Assembly: GCA_030603665.1 (NCBI GenBank)
Contig: JAUVXJ010000017.1
Coordinates: 17,896-81,895 of the forward strand
Length of the DNA: 64,000 nucleotides
From: Chloroflexota bacterium
GTDB taxonomy: Bacteria > Chloroflexota > Anaerolineae > UBA7937 > B3-Chlor
Direction: 5' to 3'
Shown: positions 1 to 8,670 of the stretch, piece by piece
How the letters are laid out: each line of letters opens with the position of its first letter
How positions within the stretch are numbered: position 1 is the stretch's first letter
The notes under the pieces: generated by a model
What the model was told of the DNA's origin: nothing
The model's database searches: none
What the model saw: the letters and a program-made list of their open reading frames with translations, nothing else
Program-made: the position numbers and the translations under genes

Positions 1-2
1 GG

Positions 3-71
3 GTCTACGCGTCGATGTTCGGCTCCAAGATTCTGCCCGGGAGGGGACAGGGCCAACGGGCGGATCCGTGA
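3..71 (+). CDS. possible 3' end of a truncated gene
   Basis: An open frame runs from the window edge to TGA at 69-71 and encodes 22 residues (VYASMFGSKILPGRGQGQRA, then DP). It could be the tail of a gene that starts outside the window. No family is recognisable and the support is only that the frame is open, so this is a weak call. Confidence 0.2.
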   Translation, partial: VYASMFGSKILPGRGQGQRADP

Positions 72-562
72 CCTGGGCAACCTTATGGGGATGCAGTAGA
101 GCGTGCCGCCGTCCCAGAGATCCCCTCGCGTGTGAAGCCGGCAGAGTGACCTGTGTGTGAGTGACCCTAACGAAGGCCTGTCCTGAGCCTTGCGAAGGGT
201 TCCGAACCCTTCGCAAGGATAACACAAGGCACTTTCAACCTCGACCCGCAATCCTCGCTGACTCCGGACCCTGATACTGATCGATTGGACGGAGACTGCC
301 GGTCGCGCCCCTGGCCATGGCGGTCATCAGGCTGGTCCTGGAGGGGTCTGACGAAACTCGCCAGCTGCCACATGGCGCGGGTGCGGCGGGGGCTAAGATC
401 GGCTACAATTGCCAGAGGAGCTGGACCAACGGAGAGCCTGCCAGACGAACCACGGCGGCGGCAAGCCTGCGGGCCTGTGCACGATCATACGTACCCTCTA
501 CACCGCTCTTGGGCTCAAGGGGTACGATCCACCACTCGCCGAGCTGATCTGGGGGTCATCGG
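72..562. other. intergenic region without a convincing gene
   Basis: Several short open frames exist in this stretch, but none has a good ribosome binding site or a recognisable product. The only clear structure is the hairpin at 188-218. The sequence just before 563 must hold the promoter of the MscS gene, but I do not see convincing -35/-10 boxes. Confidence 0.5.
188..218. repeat. perfect inverted repeat (REP-like hairpin)
   Basis: Fourteen bases (ccttgcgaagggtt) are followed by a three-base loop and their exact reverse complement. The upstream flank reads 'gtcctgag', which resembles the dispersed 'cttcgacaggctcagg' repeats at 50168 and 51478. It is either a repetitive extragenic palindrome or a terminator of the gene to the left; there is no T-run. 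Confidence 0.7.
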
Positions 563-1936
563 ATGAAGAGAAGAGCCATTCCCTTTCTACTCGTCCCCGC
601 AGCCCTCTTGCTGCTGATACTGCCGCTGGCCTGTAGCGGTGGCGTTGCGGAAGAGGCGAGCACTCCGCAAGCCACGAGTCCGACTGGCGACGATGCAGAG
701 GGCACCCCTGGCGCGGAGGTGGTCGCTACAGCGGTCGCGCAGAGGACGCCGCTCCCCACACCCGTCCCCGGACCCGTGGATGAGCTGATTGTCGATATCA
801 CCGACGCCATAGGGTTGACGGGAACATCCTTCCTGGGTCTGACCGTGCCTGACTGGTTCAACATGGCGACCTCGGTTCTGATCGTTCTGGTCGGCTACCA
901 AGTGGGGCATCGCGCGCTCAAGATGCTTCTCCTCCGGCTCGTCCGCCGCACCGCCACCCGGCTTGACGACGAGTTCCTGGAAGCCGCCCAACGGGAGGTG
1001 AGATGGCTGGTGCTTCTCGTCTCGGTGTGGGTCGCCACCATGCGGTTGGGCTTTCTAAGCGATGATCTGAGAAGATTCCTCGGCGATCTCTATTTCACTG
1101 CGGGTCTGGCGATCTGCACTTTGATCCTGTCCAAGCTGGTGGACTCTGGTGCGGAGTCGTTTCTAGCAGGTCTGGAGGAGGAAGACAGAGCAAGACTCAA
1201 TCCCATGGTCACCGTGCTGCGGCGCATAGCGCTCGTGGTGGTGCTACTCTTCGCCGCAAGTGTGTTCTTCAGTCACTTGGGCATCAACATAACGATAGTG
1301 GCCGGAGCTCTGGGCATCGGCGGGTTGGCCCTCTCCCTCGCGGCCCAGGATACACTGGCCGACGTGATCTCCGGCTTCACCATCCTGTTTGATCGCCCCT
1401 TTCGAGTGGGTGACCGTATCGAGATCGCTCACGAAAGTACCTGGGGGGATGTGGTGGAGATCGGCACCCGGACAACCCGCATTCGAACCCGGGATAACCG
1501 CATGGTGATCGTGCCCAACTCCATTATCGCGAAGAGTCAGGTGGTCAACTACACCTTTCCCGACCCCACCTACCGAATACAGATGGACATCGGCATCGGA
1601 TATGGCCAGGACATCGAAAGAGTACGCCAGATCATCGTGGACACGGTGCGCGAGGTGAAAGGCGTGCTGCCTGACCGGCCGGTGGACGCGCTGTACAACG
1701 AGATGGGGGAATCCTCCATGACGTTTCGCGTCCGGTGGTGGATTCAATCGTACGAGGATACCAGGGCCTTCTACGACAGGGTGAACACCGCTCTACAGAA
1801 TGCTCTGGATGAGGCAGGGGTAGACATGCCCTTCACGACCTATGATGTCAACGTCAAGATGGACGAGGAGAACGTTGGCCAGATCTCAGAAGCCCTTGGC
1901 CGCGACTCCTCGGCATCGACCGGAGGCGATCGGTAG
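563..1936 (+). CDS. MscS-family mechanosensitive ion channel with lipoprotein-type leader
   Basis: This 457-residue protein opens with a lysine/arginine n-region, a hydrophobic core and an 'LPLACSGG' lipobox (Cys about 24), then a low-complexity Thr/Pro stretch. Membrane segments follow at roughly 95-115, 145-195 and 215-240. The MscS signature lies near residue 250 (pore helix 'GIGGLALSLAAQDTLAD'), followed by 'FDRPFRVGDRIE' of the beta domain and a C-terminal alpha/beta domain. MscS proteins open on membrane tension and release solutes under hypo-osmotic shock. A lipidated leader on an MscS protein is unusual. It is the first gene of the + strand membrane cluster. Family call is firm; gating stimulus is unknown. 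Confidence 0.93.
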   Translation: MKRRAIPFLLVPAALLLLILPLACSGGVAEEASTPQATSPTGDDAEGTPGAEVVATAVAQRTPLPTPVPGPVDELIVDITDAIGLTGTSFLGLTVPDWFNMATSVLIVLVGYQVGHRALKMLLLRLVRRTATRLDDEFLEAAQREVRWLVLLVSVWVATMRLGFLSDDLRRFLGDLYFTAGLAICTLILSKLVDSGAESFLAGLEEEDRARLNPMVTVLRRIALVVVLLFAASVFFSHLGINITIVAGALGIGGLALSLAAQDTLADVISGFTILFDRPFRVGDRIEIAHESTWGDVVEIGTRTTRIRTRDNRMVIVPNSIIAKSQVVNYTFPDPTYRIQMDIGIGYGQDIERVRQIIVDTVREVKGVLPDRPVDALYNEMGESSMTFRVRWWIQSYEDTRAFYDRVNTALQNALDEAGVDMPFTTYDVNVKMDEENVGQISEALGRDSSASTGGDR

Positions 1937-2225
1937 GCTCGAGACTGGAATCTCACAGCGGAGAGAAGCTGTGGAGATTGCGGCAAAGAGAGGCAAGGTC
2001 ATCCATCTGCCATGCAGGTACTCTGTGCCGACAGGTACCTGTACGAGTGTCTCAGTGGAGAACTAGACATTCGTACAGTAGACAAACTGAACGAATGACT
2101 GATGTGTGGCAGCGATCTTTCTTGTATGATAGGAGCAGCGTGTTGCAGGAGCCGCGCCTGAACCCGAATGTGCGTGAACCTGCTCCCGATTAGCGAGCCC
2201 AGTTGACATGACCAAGGAGGCCAGA

Positions 2226-3365
2226 ATGATAGACATCCCCCTGAATGCCAAGGTTGAGTGTGCTGACGGCGCCTGCGGCGAGTCCGTCACAGTCATCATA
2301 GATCCTGTGGCCAGGAAGCTGACCCACTTTGTAATTGAGGATCCAGACCTGGTTCAGCGGGTGGTGGCCATCGACTTGGTGACCGAGACAACTCGCGAGT
2401 CCATCCGCCTTCGCTGCAGCAAGGACGAACTCAAGCAGATGGAGCCCTTCCTGGAGAGGCACTACGTCAAGAACGAACAGCCGAACCCTGACTTCTATGT
2501 GAATCAGTACATCTACCAACTGCCGTACGCCACTCCGACGCAGCTCACCGCCATGCCTGTGGAGGTGGAGCATATCCCGGAGGGTGAGATCGCCGTGCGG
2601 CGGGGAACCCTGGTGGAGGCCACCGACGGTTACGTTGGCAAGGTGGGCGAGTTGCTGGTGGACGAGGCCAGCGGCCAGATTACACACGTAGTCCTCGAGG
2701 AGGGTCACTTGTGGAGCAAGAAGGAGGTCACGTTGCCTCTTTCGGCCATCGATCGCATCGTGGAGGAAACGGTGTACTTGAAGCTCGACAAGGAGGATGT
2801 TGGTCAGCTGCCAGCCATCCCGGTGCAGCGCCATTACCGCTTCTGGTGGCCTTGGGAGAACGCTGAGTTGGTGGCCACGATCTACGATCACCCAGATGGC
2901 GCCAGCGAAGAGCTCGACTTCGTCACCAAGTTGCACCGTGCGAGGACCATCAACATCCTAGACTCGGCGCTGCTTGTCCGAGACGAGGACGGTGCGACCA
3001 CGCTGAAGGAAACCGGAGACCTGGACGTCAGGCAAGGGCGCTTGTTCGGTGCCATTACTGGCGGATTGATCGGTTTGGCTGGTGGGCCCGTGGGCGCTGT
3101 TGTGGGTGCTCTGGCCGGGGCTGGCACTGGAGGCCTGGCTGCGAAGTGGCTCGACATGGGCTTCTCCGATGACTTCCTGACGGGCCTTCAGGAGCGCCTG
3201 CAACCCGGCACATCGGCCCTGATCCTGCTCGTGGAACACGGATCGGCCGTCAAACTATCGGAGTCCTTGGCCGGAGACAAGGGCGTGATGTTCCAGCAGA
3301 CTCTCACTGATGAGCTGGTTGAGGAACTCCTTCAAACGAACGAGGAAGACGAGGGGCCTGCGTAG
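2226..3365 (+). CDS. two PRC-barrel-like domains plus DUF1269-type glycine-rich membrane domain
   Basis: The start at 2226 is chosen because AAGGAGG at 2214-2220 lies five bases upstream; an in-frame ATG at 2208 precedes that site. Residues about 1-85 and 115-195 read as two PRC-barrel-like units ('GKVGELLVDEASGQITHVVL' is typical of the second). Residues about 230-370 match DUF1269 proteins: 'DSALLVRDEDGATTLKETGD', then a glycine/alanine membrane hairpin (GAITGGLIGLAGGPVGAVVG) and 'LQPGTSALILLVEHG'. PRC-barrels often act as adaptor domains. The DUF1269 half relates it to the two DUF6325 proteins downstream, so the three may work together. The exact role is unknown. Confidence 0.8.
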   Translation: MIDIPLNAKVECADGACGESVTVIIDPVARKLTHFVIEDPDLVQRVVAIDLVTETTRESIRLRCSKDELKQMEPFLERHYVKNEQPNPDFYVNQYIYQLPYATPTQLTAMPVEVEHIPEGEIAVRRGTLVEATDGYVGKVGELLVDEASGQITHVVLEEGHLWSKKEVTLPLSAIDRIVEETVYLKLDKEDVGQLPAIPVQRHYRFWWPWENAELVATIYDHPDGASEELDFVTKLHRARTINILDSALLVRDEDGATTLKETGDLDVRQGRLFGAITGGLIGLAGGPVGAVVGALAGAGTGGLAAKWLDMGFSDDFLTGLQERLQPGTSALILLVEHGSAVKLSESLAGDKGVMFQQTLTDELVEELLQTNEEDEGPA

Positions 3366-3435
3366 CCTGGAACGAAGAGTTCAGTTGTGTAGGAGAAGAT
3401 CGGAGCGTTATGCATGAGAGAAAGGAGGTATGCGG

Positions 3436-3516
3436 ATGCCTAGAGCAGCAGTGCGGAGACGTGGAAGGCGACGTGGACGAAGACGTGGCCGACGGCGCTC
3501 AGTGATGCGCAAATAG
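3436..3516 (+). CDS. Arg-rich 26-residue microprotein (RRRG repeats)
   Basis: ATG at 3436 follows AAAGGAGG (3421-3428) at a good distance; an in-frame ATG at 3430 is too close to it. The product is MPRAAVRRRGRRRGRRRGRR, then RSVMRK: four RRRG-type units. The N-terminus of the SHOCT protein at 4486 carries the same pattern (MRRSMRRRGRRRGRRRARRR), so this is probably a truncated or independent paralogue of that basic tail. Such polycationic peptides could bind nucleic acid, acidic lipids or polyphosphate. That is inference; the gene call rests on the ribosome binding site and the paralogy. Confidence 0.55.
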   Translation: MPRAAVRRRGRRRGRRRGRRRSVMRK

Positions 3517-3564
3517 TCGAAGGTTATGAGTCAGTAGCTACAGTACAGGGAAGGAAACCAGCAC

Positions 3565-3696
3565 GTGCCTCCGAGAGCACCCGTGCAACGGGGTGGACGA
3601 CGACGCGGGCGACCCCGGTCGACATTTGCTTGGATCAGGTCGAGCGGTGGATTCGCACGGTTCGGGAGTGCAGCCGGTCTGCTGTCGTTCCGGTAG
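3565..3696 (+). CDS. possible second Arg-rich microprotein (43 residues, GTG start)
   Basis: A GTG at 3565, preceded by 'gggaaggaaa', opens a 43-codon frame ending in TAG at 3694-3696. The N-terminus (MPPRAPVQRGGRRRGRPR) resembles the microprotein ending at 3516. The second half is hydrophobic and glycine-rich. The similarity to its neighbour is the main support. It may be a decayed copy. Confidence 0.35.
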   Translation: MPPRAPVQRGGRRRGRPRSTFAWIRSSGGFARFGSAAGLLSFR

Positions 3697-3749
3697 ACGG
3701 TTGCTGGACCGAAGTTAGAGGCATATGAGAAAAGGAAAGGAGTTACACT

Positions 3750-4400
3750 ATGTACGGACCAATACAGCTCTCTGTCATCGGCTTTGACAACGAGGAGGTC
3801 ATTGGCGGCCTGCTGGATGAACTGGATAGAGTGAGGGAGTTTGGCATCATCAGGCTCATCGACTTCCTGTTTGTGGCCAAAGATGAGGAGGGAGATATCG
3901 CTGCCCTGGAGGTTACCGACCTCAGCGATGAAGAGAGGACAGAGTTCGGTGCCGTGGTAGGGGGGTTGATAGGTCTGGGCGCTGCTGGCGCTGAAGGTGC
4001 CGTAGAAGGCGCAGTCGCCGGTGCGCTGGCGGTGGCCGAGCATGATTTCGGCCTTACGGGGGCGGAAGTCCGGGAGGTGGCGAATCGCATCCCAGAGGGC
4101 TCTTCCGCTGTCATCGTCCTCTTCGAGCACACTTGGGCGCTGAGACTGAAGGAATACGTGCTGGAGTCCGGTGGTTTCTTAGTGGCTCAGGGTCTGATAC
4201 ACCCATCAGCGCTGGTCAGCGTGGGTGAGGAGCTGGCGGCCGTGGTAGAGGCAGAGACGGCTCTGGAAGTGGAGGAAGCCCTGGAAGAGGAACTCGATGA
4301 CCTGGAGCTGATGTACCATAGGGGGGAGATCAGCAAGGAGGAGTTCGAAGCGCAGAAACAGGAAGTCCAAGCCCACGTGAAGGAGCTACTCGGGCGCTAG
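3750..4400 (+). CDS. DUF6325/DUF1269-like membrane protein with C-terminal SHOCT domain
   Basis: This 216-residue protein starts after AAAGGAG. It opens 'MYGPIQLSVIGFDNEEVIGG' and continues 'VREFGIIRLIDFLFVAKDEE', typical of DUF6325 proteins. A glycine/alanine-rich putative membrane segment (about 70-100) and 'FEHTWALRLKEYVLESGG' follow. The last 35 residues (LMYHRGEISKEEFEAQKQEV) form a SHOCT domain, a short helical pair usually placed at protein ends as an interaction module. It is a close paralogue of the protein at 4966, with the small SHOCT protein between them. Function unknown; such genes recur beside stress and envelope genes. Confidence 0.8.
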   Translation: MYGPIQLSVIGFDNEEVIGGLLDELDRVREFGIIRLIDFLFVAKDEEGDIAALEVTDLSDEERTEFGAVVGGLIGLGAAGAEGAVEGAVAGALAVAEHDFGLTGAEVREVANRIPEGSSAVIVLFEHTWALRLKEYVLESGGFLVAQGLIHPSALVSVGEELAAVVEAETALEVEEALEEELDDLELMYHRGEISKEEFEAQKQEVQAHVKELLGR

Positions 4401-4485
4401 ACGCGCCACGCTATGGCGACTCGCGGGGAGTGACGACCAGTATAGGCGAATCGACAACTGTGCTAGGCATAAGGAGGTCAGCAAG

Positions 4486-4737
4486 ATGAGAAGATCGATG
4501 CGGAGACGCGGACGGCGTAGAGGAAGGCGGCGGGCCAGGCGTCGGACGGAGGCCAGGATGGCGGCAACCACGCCAGAGTACGCTGAGCCGGCGCCGGCCG
4601 AGCCAACCGCTGCACAGACATCAGCATCACTGGACTACGATCTAGACGAGATCGAGAGGCTCGCTGAGCTAAAGGAGCAAGGGATCATCACCGAGGCGGA
4701 GTTCACGGCCAAGAAGAGAGAGATACTGGGCCTCTAG
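4486..4737 (+). CDS. small SHOCT-domain protein with polyarginine N-terminus
   Basis: ATG at 4486 follows AAGGAGG. Of 83 residues, the first 25 are almost all arginine and glycine (RRRG repeats). An acidic, Ala/Pro-rich linker follows, and the last 30 residues form a SHOCT domain ('LDEIERLAELKEQGIITEAE', then 'FTAKKREILGL'). The strongly basic head and helical-pair tail suggest an adaptor that tethers SHOCT partners, such as the flanking DUF6325 proteins, to an anionic surface. That role is inference. The basic head is duplicated as the free microprotein ending at 3516. Confidence 0.8.
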   Translation: MRRSMRRRGRRRGRRRARRRTEARMAATTPEYAEPAPAEPTAAQTSASLDYDLDEIERLAELKEQGIITEAEFTAKKREILGL

Positions 4738-4965
4738 GCGGTCGTCCGGATGGCCCCACCGATACCTGCCTCGCACCGGCGAACTATAGTGACCAACACG
4801 GCAGCGGGTAGTATCTGCCCCGGGCGGATGCACGACCCGCAATTGCTCCTACCCGGCAAGGCGGTCGCACACCATTGCGGTTTGGGCTGGATGGCGTGAG
4901 CTCCAGCTAGGCTGAGGGATCATGCCCCGCCACTACGGGGCAACAAGGGAGAAAGGAGTCAGATC

Positions 4966-5604
4966 ATGACATACGGACCGATGCAACTCACGGTCATAGG
5001 TTTCGACAACGACGAGATCATCGGCGGCCTGTTGGATGAACTGGACAGGGTAAGGGAGTTCGGCATCATCAGGCTCATCGACTTCTTGTTTGTGGCCAAG
5101 GATGCAGACGGGAACATCTCTGCCCTGGAGGTCACCGATCTTGACGATGCAGAGAGGATGGAGTTCGGCGCCATCGTCGGGGGGTTGATCGGACTGGGGG
5201 CTGCCGGGGTTGAGGGCGCTGAGGTAGGTGCAGTAGCCGGTGCTTTGGCGGTGGCCGAGCATGACTTCGGGCTCTCGGCGGAGGAGATCCAGGAGGCGGC
5301 AGATCGTATCCCCGCGGGCGGCTCCGCTGTGGTTGCCCTGTTCGAGCACACCTGGGCCGTCAGGCTGAAGGAGTATATCCTGAATTCAGGTGGTTTCCTC
5401 GTCGCCCAAGGGCTCATACATCCGTCCGCTCTCGTCCAAGTGGGCGCGGAACTCTCCGCGGCCGTCGAGGCGGAAAAGATGCTGGAACTGGGAGAGATCA
5501 TCGAGGAGGAACTGGAGGACCTCGAGTACCTGCACCTCAAGGGTACTATCACCCAGTCAGAGTACGAAGCGAAGAAGAACGAGCTAGAGAGTATTGTGGC
5601 GTAG
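4966..5604 (+). CDS. DUF6325/DUF1269-like protein with C-terminal SHOCT domain (paralogue)
   Basis: It has 212 residues and starts with 'MTYGPMQLTVIGFDNDEIIG' after GAAAGGAG. It aligns along its whole length with the protein at 3750: the same RLIDFLFVAKD segment, glycine-rich putative membrane segment, 'FEHTWAVRLKEY' motif and C-terminal SHOCT pair (DLEYLHLKGTITQSEYEAKK). The pair looks like a local duplication that enclosed or captured the small SHOCT gene. The shared SHOCT ends suggest hetero-oligomers. Function unknown. Confidence 0.8.
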   Translation: MTYGPMQLTVIGFDNDEIIGGLLDELDRVREFGIIRLIDFLFVAKDADGNISALEVTDLDDAERMEFGAIVGGLIGLGAAGVEGAEVGAVAGALAVAEHDFGLSAEEIQEAADRIPAGGSAVVALFEHTWAVRLKEYILNSGGFLVAQGLIHPSALVQVGAELSAAVEAEKMLELGEIIEEELEDLEYLHLKGTITQSEYEAKKNELESIVA

Positions 5605-5841
5605 AGGCGTCGCGCCTGCCCCCATCCGGCTTGATTCTCAGGTGCCACTGCTGGATTGTGCCCTGCGAGAAGACAATCAGGGTCCAGGACAAGCTGAGCA
5701 CAGGCGGTGTGGAGTCCCCAGCCGGCGCCGGCATCGGAACGTCCTACCCGCGGCTGGACGTCCACTTGAGAGACGCCCCAGTGCATCCTGCGGAGAGGGA
5801 GAATCCCTGGAACCATAGGGGAGGAAAGGAGCCCGAAGATC

Positions 5842-6213
5842 ATGTTGGCAAAGCTGCTCATTCGTTGGTTCATCGTCGCCGTATCGCTGGGGGTTGCCGT
5901 CTGGATCATACCCGGGATCAGCGTGCAGGACAGCACAGCCTGGGTCGCCGTCGCCGTAATGGCGATTGTGCTGGGGTTGGCGAACGCCATAATCCGGCCC
6001 ATCCTGGCCTTTCTATCCTGCGGCCTCATAGTCGTCACGATGGGCCTCTTCATGATCGTGATCAACGCCTTCACGTTGTGGTTCTCCTCGTGGATCCTGA
6101 CCAACTGGCTCAACATAGGCTTCCATGTGGAGGGCATCTTGGCTGCATTGGCGGGAGGGCTCGTGGTCAGCATCGTGTCCTTCGTGCTCTCCATGCTTCT
6201 CAAGGATGACTGA
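5842..6213 (+). CDS. holin-family-4-type (YvlD-like) membrane protein
   Basis: This 123-residue protein is almost entirely four hydrophobic helices. It carries the family hallmarks 'ANAIIRPILAFLSCGL' after helix two and 'NAFTLWFSSWILTNWLNIGF' around helix three. It belongs to the Phage_holin_4_2 group, which despite its name is mostly chromosomal; YvlD of Bacillus belongs to envelope stress operons. GGAAAGGAG precedes the start. The same domain forms the N-terminus of the phosphodiesterase at 16234, linking the two ends of the cluster. A role in envelope stress is inferred from context. Confidence 0.85.
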   Translation: MLAKLLIRWFIVAVSLGVAVWIIPGISVQDSTAWVAVAVMAIVLGLANAIIRPILAFLSCGLIVVTMGLFMIVINAFTLWFSSWILTNWLNIGFHVEGILAALAGGLVVSIVSFVLSMLLKDD

Positions 6214-6411
6214 GGGGAGGCTGCCGCCGATCTGAACTAGCCAACACACAGTGCAGAGCGTATGACATCTAGGTGGCGGCCTTCGACAGCCAGGCCGAGG
6301 TCGAGCCAGTGGGGGAGGTGCGCTGGTCGACCTTCGCCTATCCGCGAGAACGGGGCGTGTAGACGCCAACCTGCTGGATAGGGAGCTGTCGGCGCTTGGC
6401 AGTATCGGGAA

Positions 6412-8361
6412 GTGAGGAAATCAGTGAGTCGCACACCAGACATGGGAGTCGGGCATCGAATTTGGGGGGATGGCTGGTGGAGCGTACCGCCCCGAATCGC
6501 AGGATGGACTATCCCAGTCGTACTGGCTGCCATCGCCTTCTTTCTCATAGCAGGCCTCGGATCTGCTCAGATTCAGGAGACCGGCGCTGTACAGGTGTTC
6601 ACCGGCCACGTAGGGCCTGGCGATGGCGCGTTCTTCTATGTGATCTCCGGCCTGGAGCGAGGCCAGACGCTGCACGTCTACGCCAGCGGCACCTCGGGCA
6701 ATCTCGACCCCTTCGTGGCTCTGGCTGACAACCCCATCGACAGGGAGACTGAGAGCGAGACCTTCGAGGCTGAAGTGGCGGCTGCCATGAGTGAGGGGCG
6801 GGATCCCCTGCAGGTGATCCCCCAGTTTGCGGATGTCTTGTTTGTGGCCTGGGACGACGACAGCGGCACGGGATACGATGCCGCCTTTGAGTATCGAGTC
6901 GCAGAGGACGGCGACTTCTACTTGGCGCTGTTCAGCACTCCCGCTCAAGACACCTTCGGCGACTTTGGGCTCCTGATTGGGATCGATGCACCTGACGTCC
7001 TGTCGGGCGAGTCTGAACCCACGGGAGACATTATCGCTATCCTTGATCGGGATGCCTCTGCGATTGGGGAGGCCGTTCAAGAAACGAGGGACACCCTTAC
7101 GGCCGACAAGACATCCACATTCTACACCTTGAGAAAGATCGATGCCGGCGACACGCTGTACGTTTTTTTCGAAGCAACCTCAGGTGACCTGAAACCTGTC
7201 ATTCTCCTGAATGATTTCGGCGACAAGCCGCTAAGTACCGCTAACGTCTCCGGTCGGGAGACGCGGGCGTCCCTGCAATACACCTTCGACGATGACGCCG
7301 CCAATTGCACCTTGCACATCTCGAGTGGGGACGAGGGTGGGTCGGTCACCAAAGGTGATTATCGCTTGCTGGTGGGCGTCAATGCCCCCGACGTATTGAC
7401 GGGCAGCGCGCCCACCACGGGTGAGCCGATAATCCTCCAGCCAATTGAGGTCCGTGTAGGCATCAAACTGGATCAGATCGCCAACGTTGACCAGAAGGCA
7501 GAGAACTTTGACGTCGTGGCCAGCCTCCAGATGGATTGGCAGGATGACGAACTCGCTTTCAGTCCGGATGAATGCCAATGCCGGTACAAGCTCTTCAGCG
7601 GCGACCAGTTCGTCAACTACGCGGTCGAGAACGGGCTTGGGTGGCCCGAGTTCACGGTATTCAATCAACAGGGGAACAGGTGGACTCAGAACAAGCTTAT
7701 CATTCTGCGGCCCGACGGCCAGGCAAGGTACTTCGAGCGCTTCTCCACCACCCTGCAAGCGCCTGATTTCGACTTCAGGCTGTTCCCCTTCGATACGCAG
7801 GAGTTCTTCATTCGTATCGACTCGCTCTTCCCGGAGGAGCGCGTCGTGTACGGTGAACTGGAAGGCTTCAGTGCTGTCGGCGAGCAACTGGGCGAGGAAG
7901 AATGGATTGTCACGGGCTTTGATACCAGTATCAGTAGCCAGGAGTTTGGGTCTCGTTTCTCGTTCGGCTTCGTTGCCCAAAGACATCGGACCTTTTATGT
8001 GTACCGCATTCTGGTTCCCCTCGCGCTAATCATGGGCGTCGCCTGGGTCACCTTCTTCCTGGCGGACTACACAAAACGCATTGAGGTCACCGCCGCCAAC
8101 ATGCTGGCGTTCATCGCTTTCAACTTCACCGTCTCCGACGATCTGCCCCACCTGGGGTATCTGACGCTGATGGATGTGATCATGATCAGCATCTTCATCC
8201 AGAGTGTGCTGGTCATCGTGTTCAATGTCTACCTGAAACGGCTGGAAATGAGCGAAAGGAAGGGGTTGGCCGAGAGACTCGACAAATACACGCTCTTGGC
8301 CTTTCCGGCGGTTTTCGTCCTCGTACTTGCAGCAGTCGTTCTGCTATTTGGTCAATCATAG
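6412..8361 (+). CDS. pentameric ligand-gated ion channel with two extra N-terminal domains (DeCLIC-like layout)
   Basis: This 649-residue protein has a GTG start; ATG at 6442 is an alternative. A signal/anchor helix (about 25-50) is followed by two repeated beta domains that end alike ('IGIDAPDVLSGESEPTGD' near 190 and 'VGVNAPDVLTGSAPTTGE' near 320). The ligand-binding domain follows: 'IEVRVGIKLDQIANVD', 'FDVVASLQMDWQDDELAF' and the loop 'FRLFPFDTQEF' near 458, which lacks the flanking cysteines as bacterial channels do. Four C-terminal helices start with 'YRILVPLALIMGVAWVTFFL' near 530, with pore helix 'IEVTAANMLAFIAFNFTV'. Ligand and ion are unknown. Confidence 0.9.
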   Translation: MRKSVSRTPDMGVGHRIWGDGWWSVPPRIAGWTIPVVLAAIAFFLIAGLGSAQIQETGAVQVFTGHVGPGDGAFFYVISGLERGQTLHVYASGTSGNLDPFVALADNPIDRETESETFEAEVAAAMSEGRDPLQVIPQFADVLFVAWDDDSGTGYDAAFEYRVAEDGDFYLALFSTPAQDTFGDFGLLIGIDAPDVLSGESEPTGDIIAILDRDASAIGEAVQETRDTLTADKTSTFYTLRKIDAGDTLYVFFEATSGDLKPVILLNDFGDKPLSTANVSGRETRASLQYTFDDDAANCTLHISSGDEGGSVTKGDYRLLVGVNAPDVLTGSAPTTGEPIILQPIEVRVGIKLDQIANVDQKAENFDVVASLQMDWQDDELAFSPDECQCRYKLFSGDQFVNYAVENGLGWPEFTVFNQQGNRWTQNKLIILRPDGQARYFERFSTTLQAPDFDFRLFPFDTQEFFIRIDSLFPEERVVYGELEGFSAVGEQLGEEEWIVTGFDTSISSQEFGSRFSFGFVAQRHRTFYVYRILVPLALIMGVAWVTFFLADYTKRIEVTAANMLAFIAFNFTVSDDLPHLGYLTLMDVIMISIFIQSVLVIVFNVYLKRLEMSERKGLAERLDKYTLLAFPAVFVLVLAAVVLLFGQS

Positions 8362-8670
8362 AATTGTACCGCACGTCGGTCGCATGTGCATGAGGGACAA
8401 GAACCAAGACAAGAGGCAGCATTCGAAGCCGACGCTACGGCTTCATCGTTGGATCCGGATCACTATGCTGGCTGGTGCTATCCGGGCCTTCAGCAGCTCG
8501 GTCAGGTCCCAACGCCAGCCGGAGAAGGCCTTCGAGATGGACTCACCTCCACTCACTGTGCCACCGACGGGTATCTTCAGTTCGAACTGGGCTTGGCCGG
8601 GGGGCGCCTCCTACGATCTGCACCTGCCGTTGGCGTCGGTTGACTGTCCCGGTCATGAGGAGGTCGCACC
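8362..8670. other. intergenic, no supported gene
   Basis: Overlapping short frames run through this stretch without ribosome binding sites or recognisable products. It presumably carries the end of the channel transcript and the leader of the receiver-membrane gene; GAGGAGG just before 8671 serves that gene. Confidence 0.4.

Noticed and set aside
4959..6203. A 414-codon minus-strand frame
   Set aside because: It is antisense to the DUF6325 gene at 4966 and the holin-like gene at 5842; the product is a low-complexity shadow with many Ser/Pro/Thr residues.
8386..8643. An 85-codon frame in the gap after the ion channel gene
   Set aside because: It has no ribosome binding site, no recognisable product and overlaps other equally open frames.
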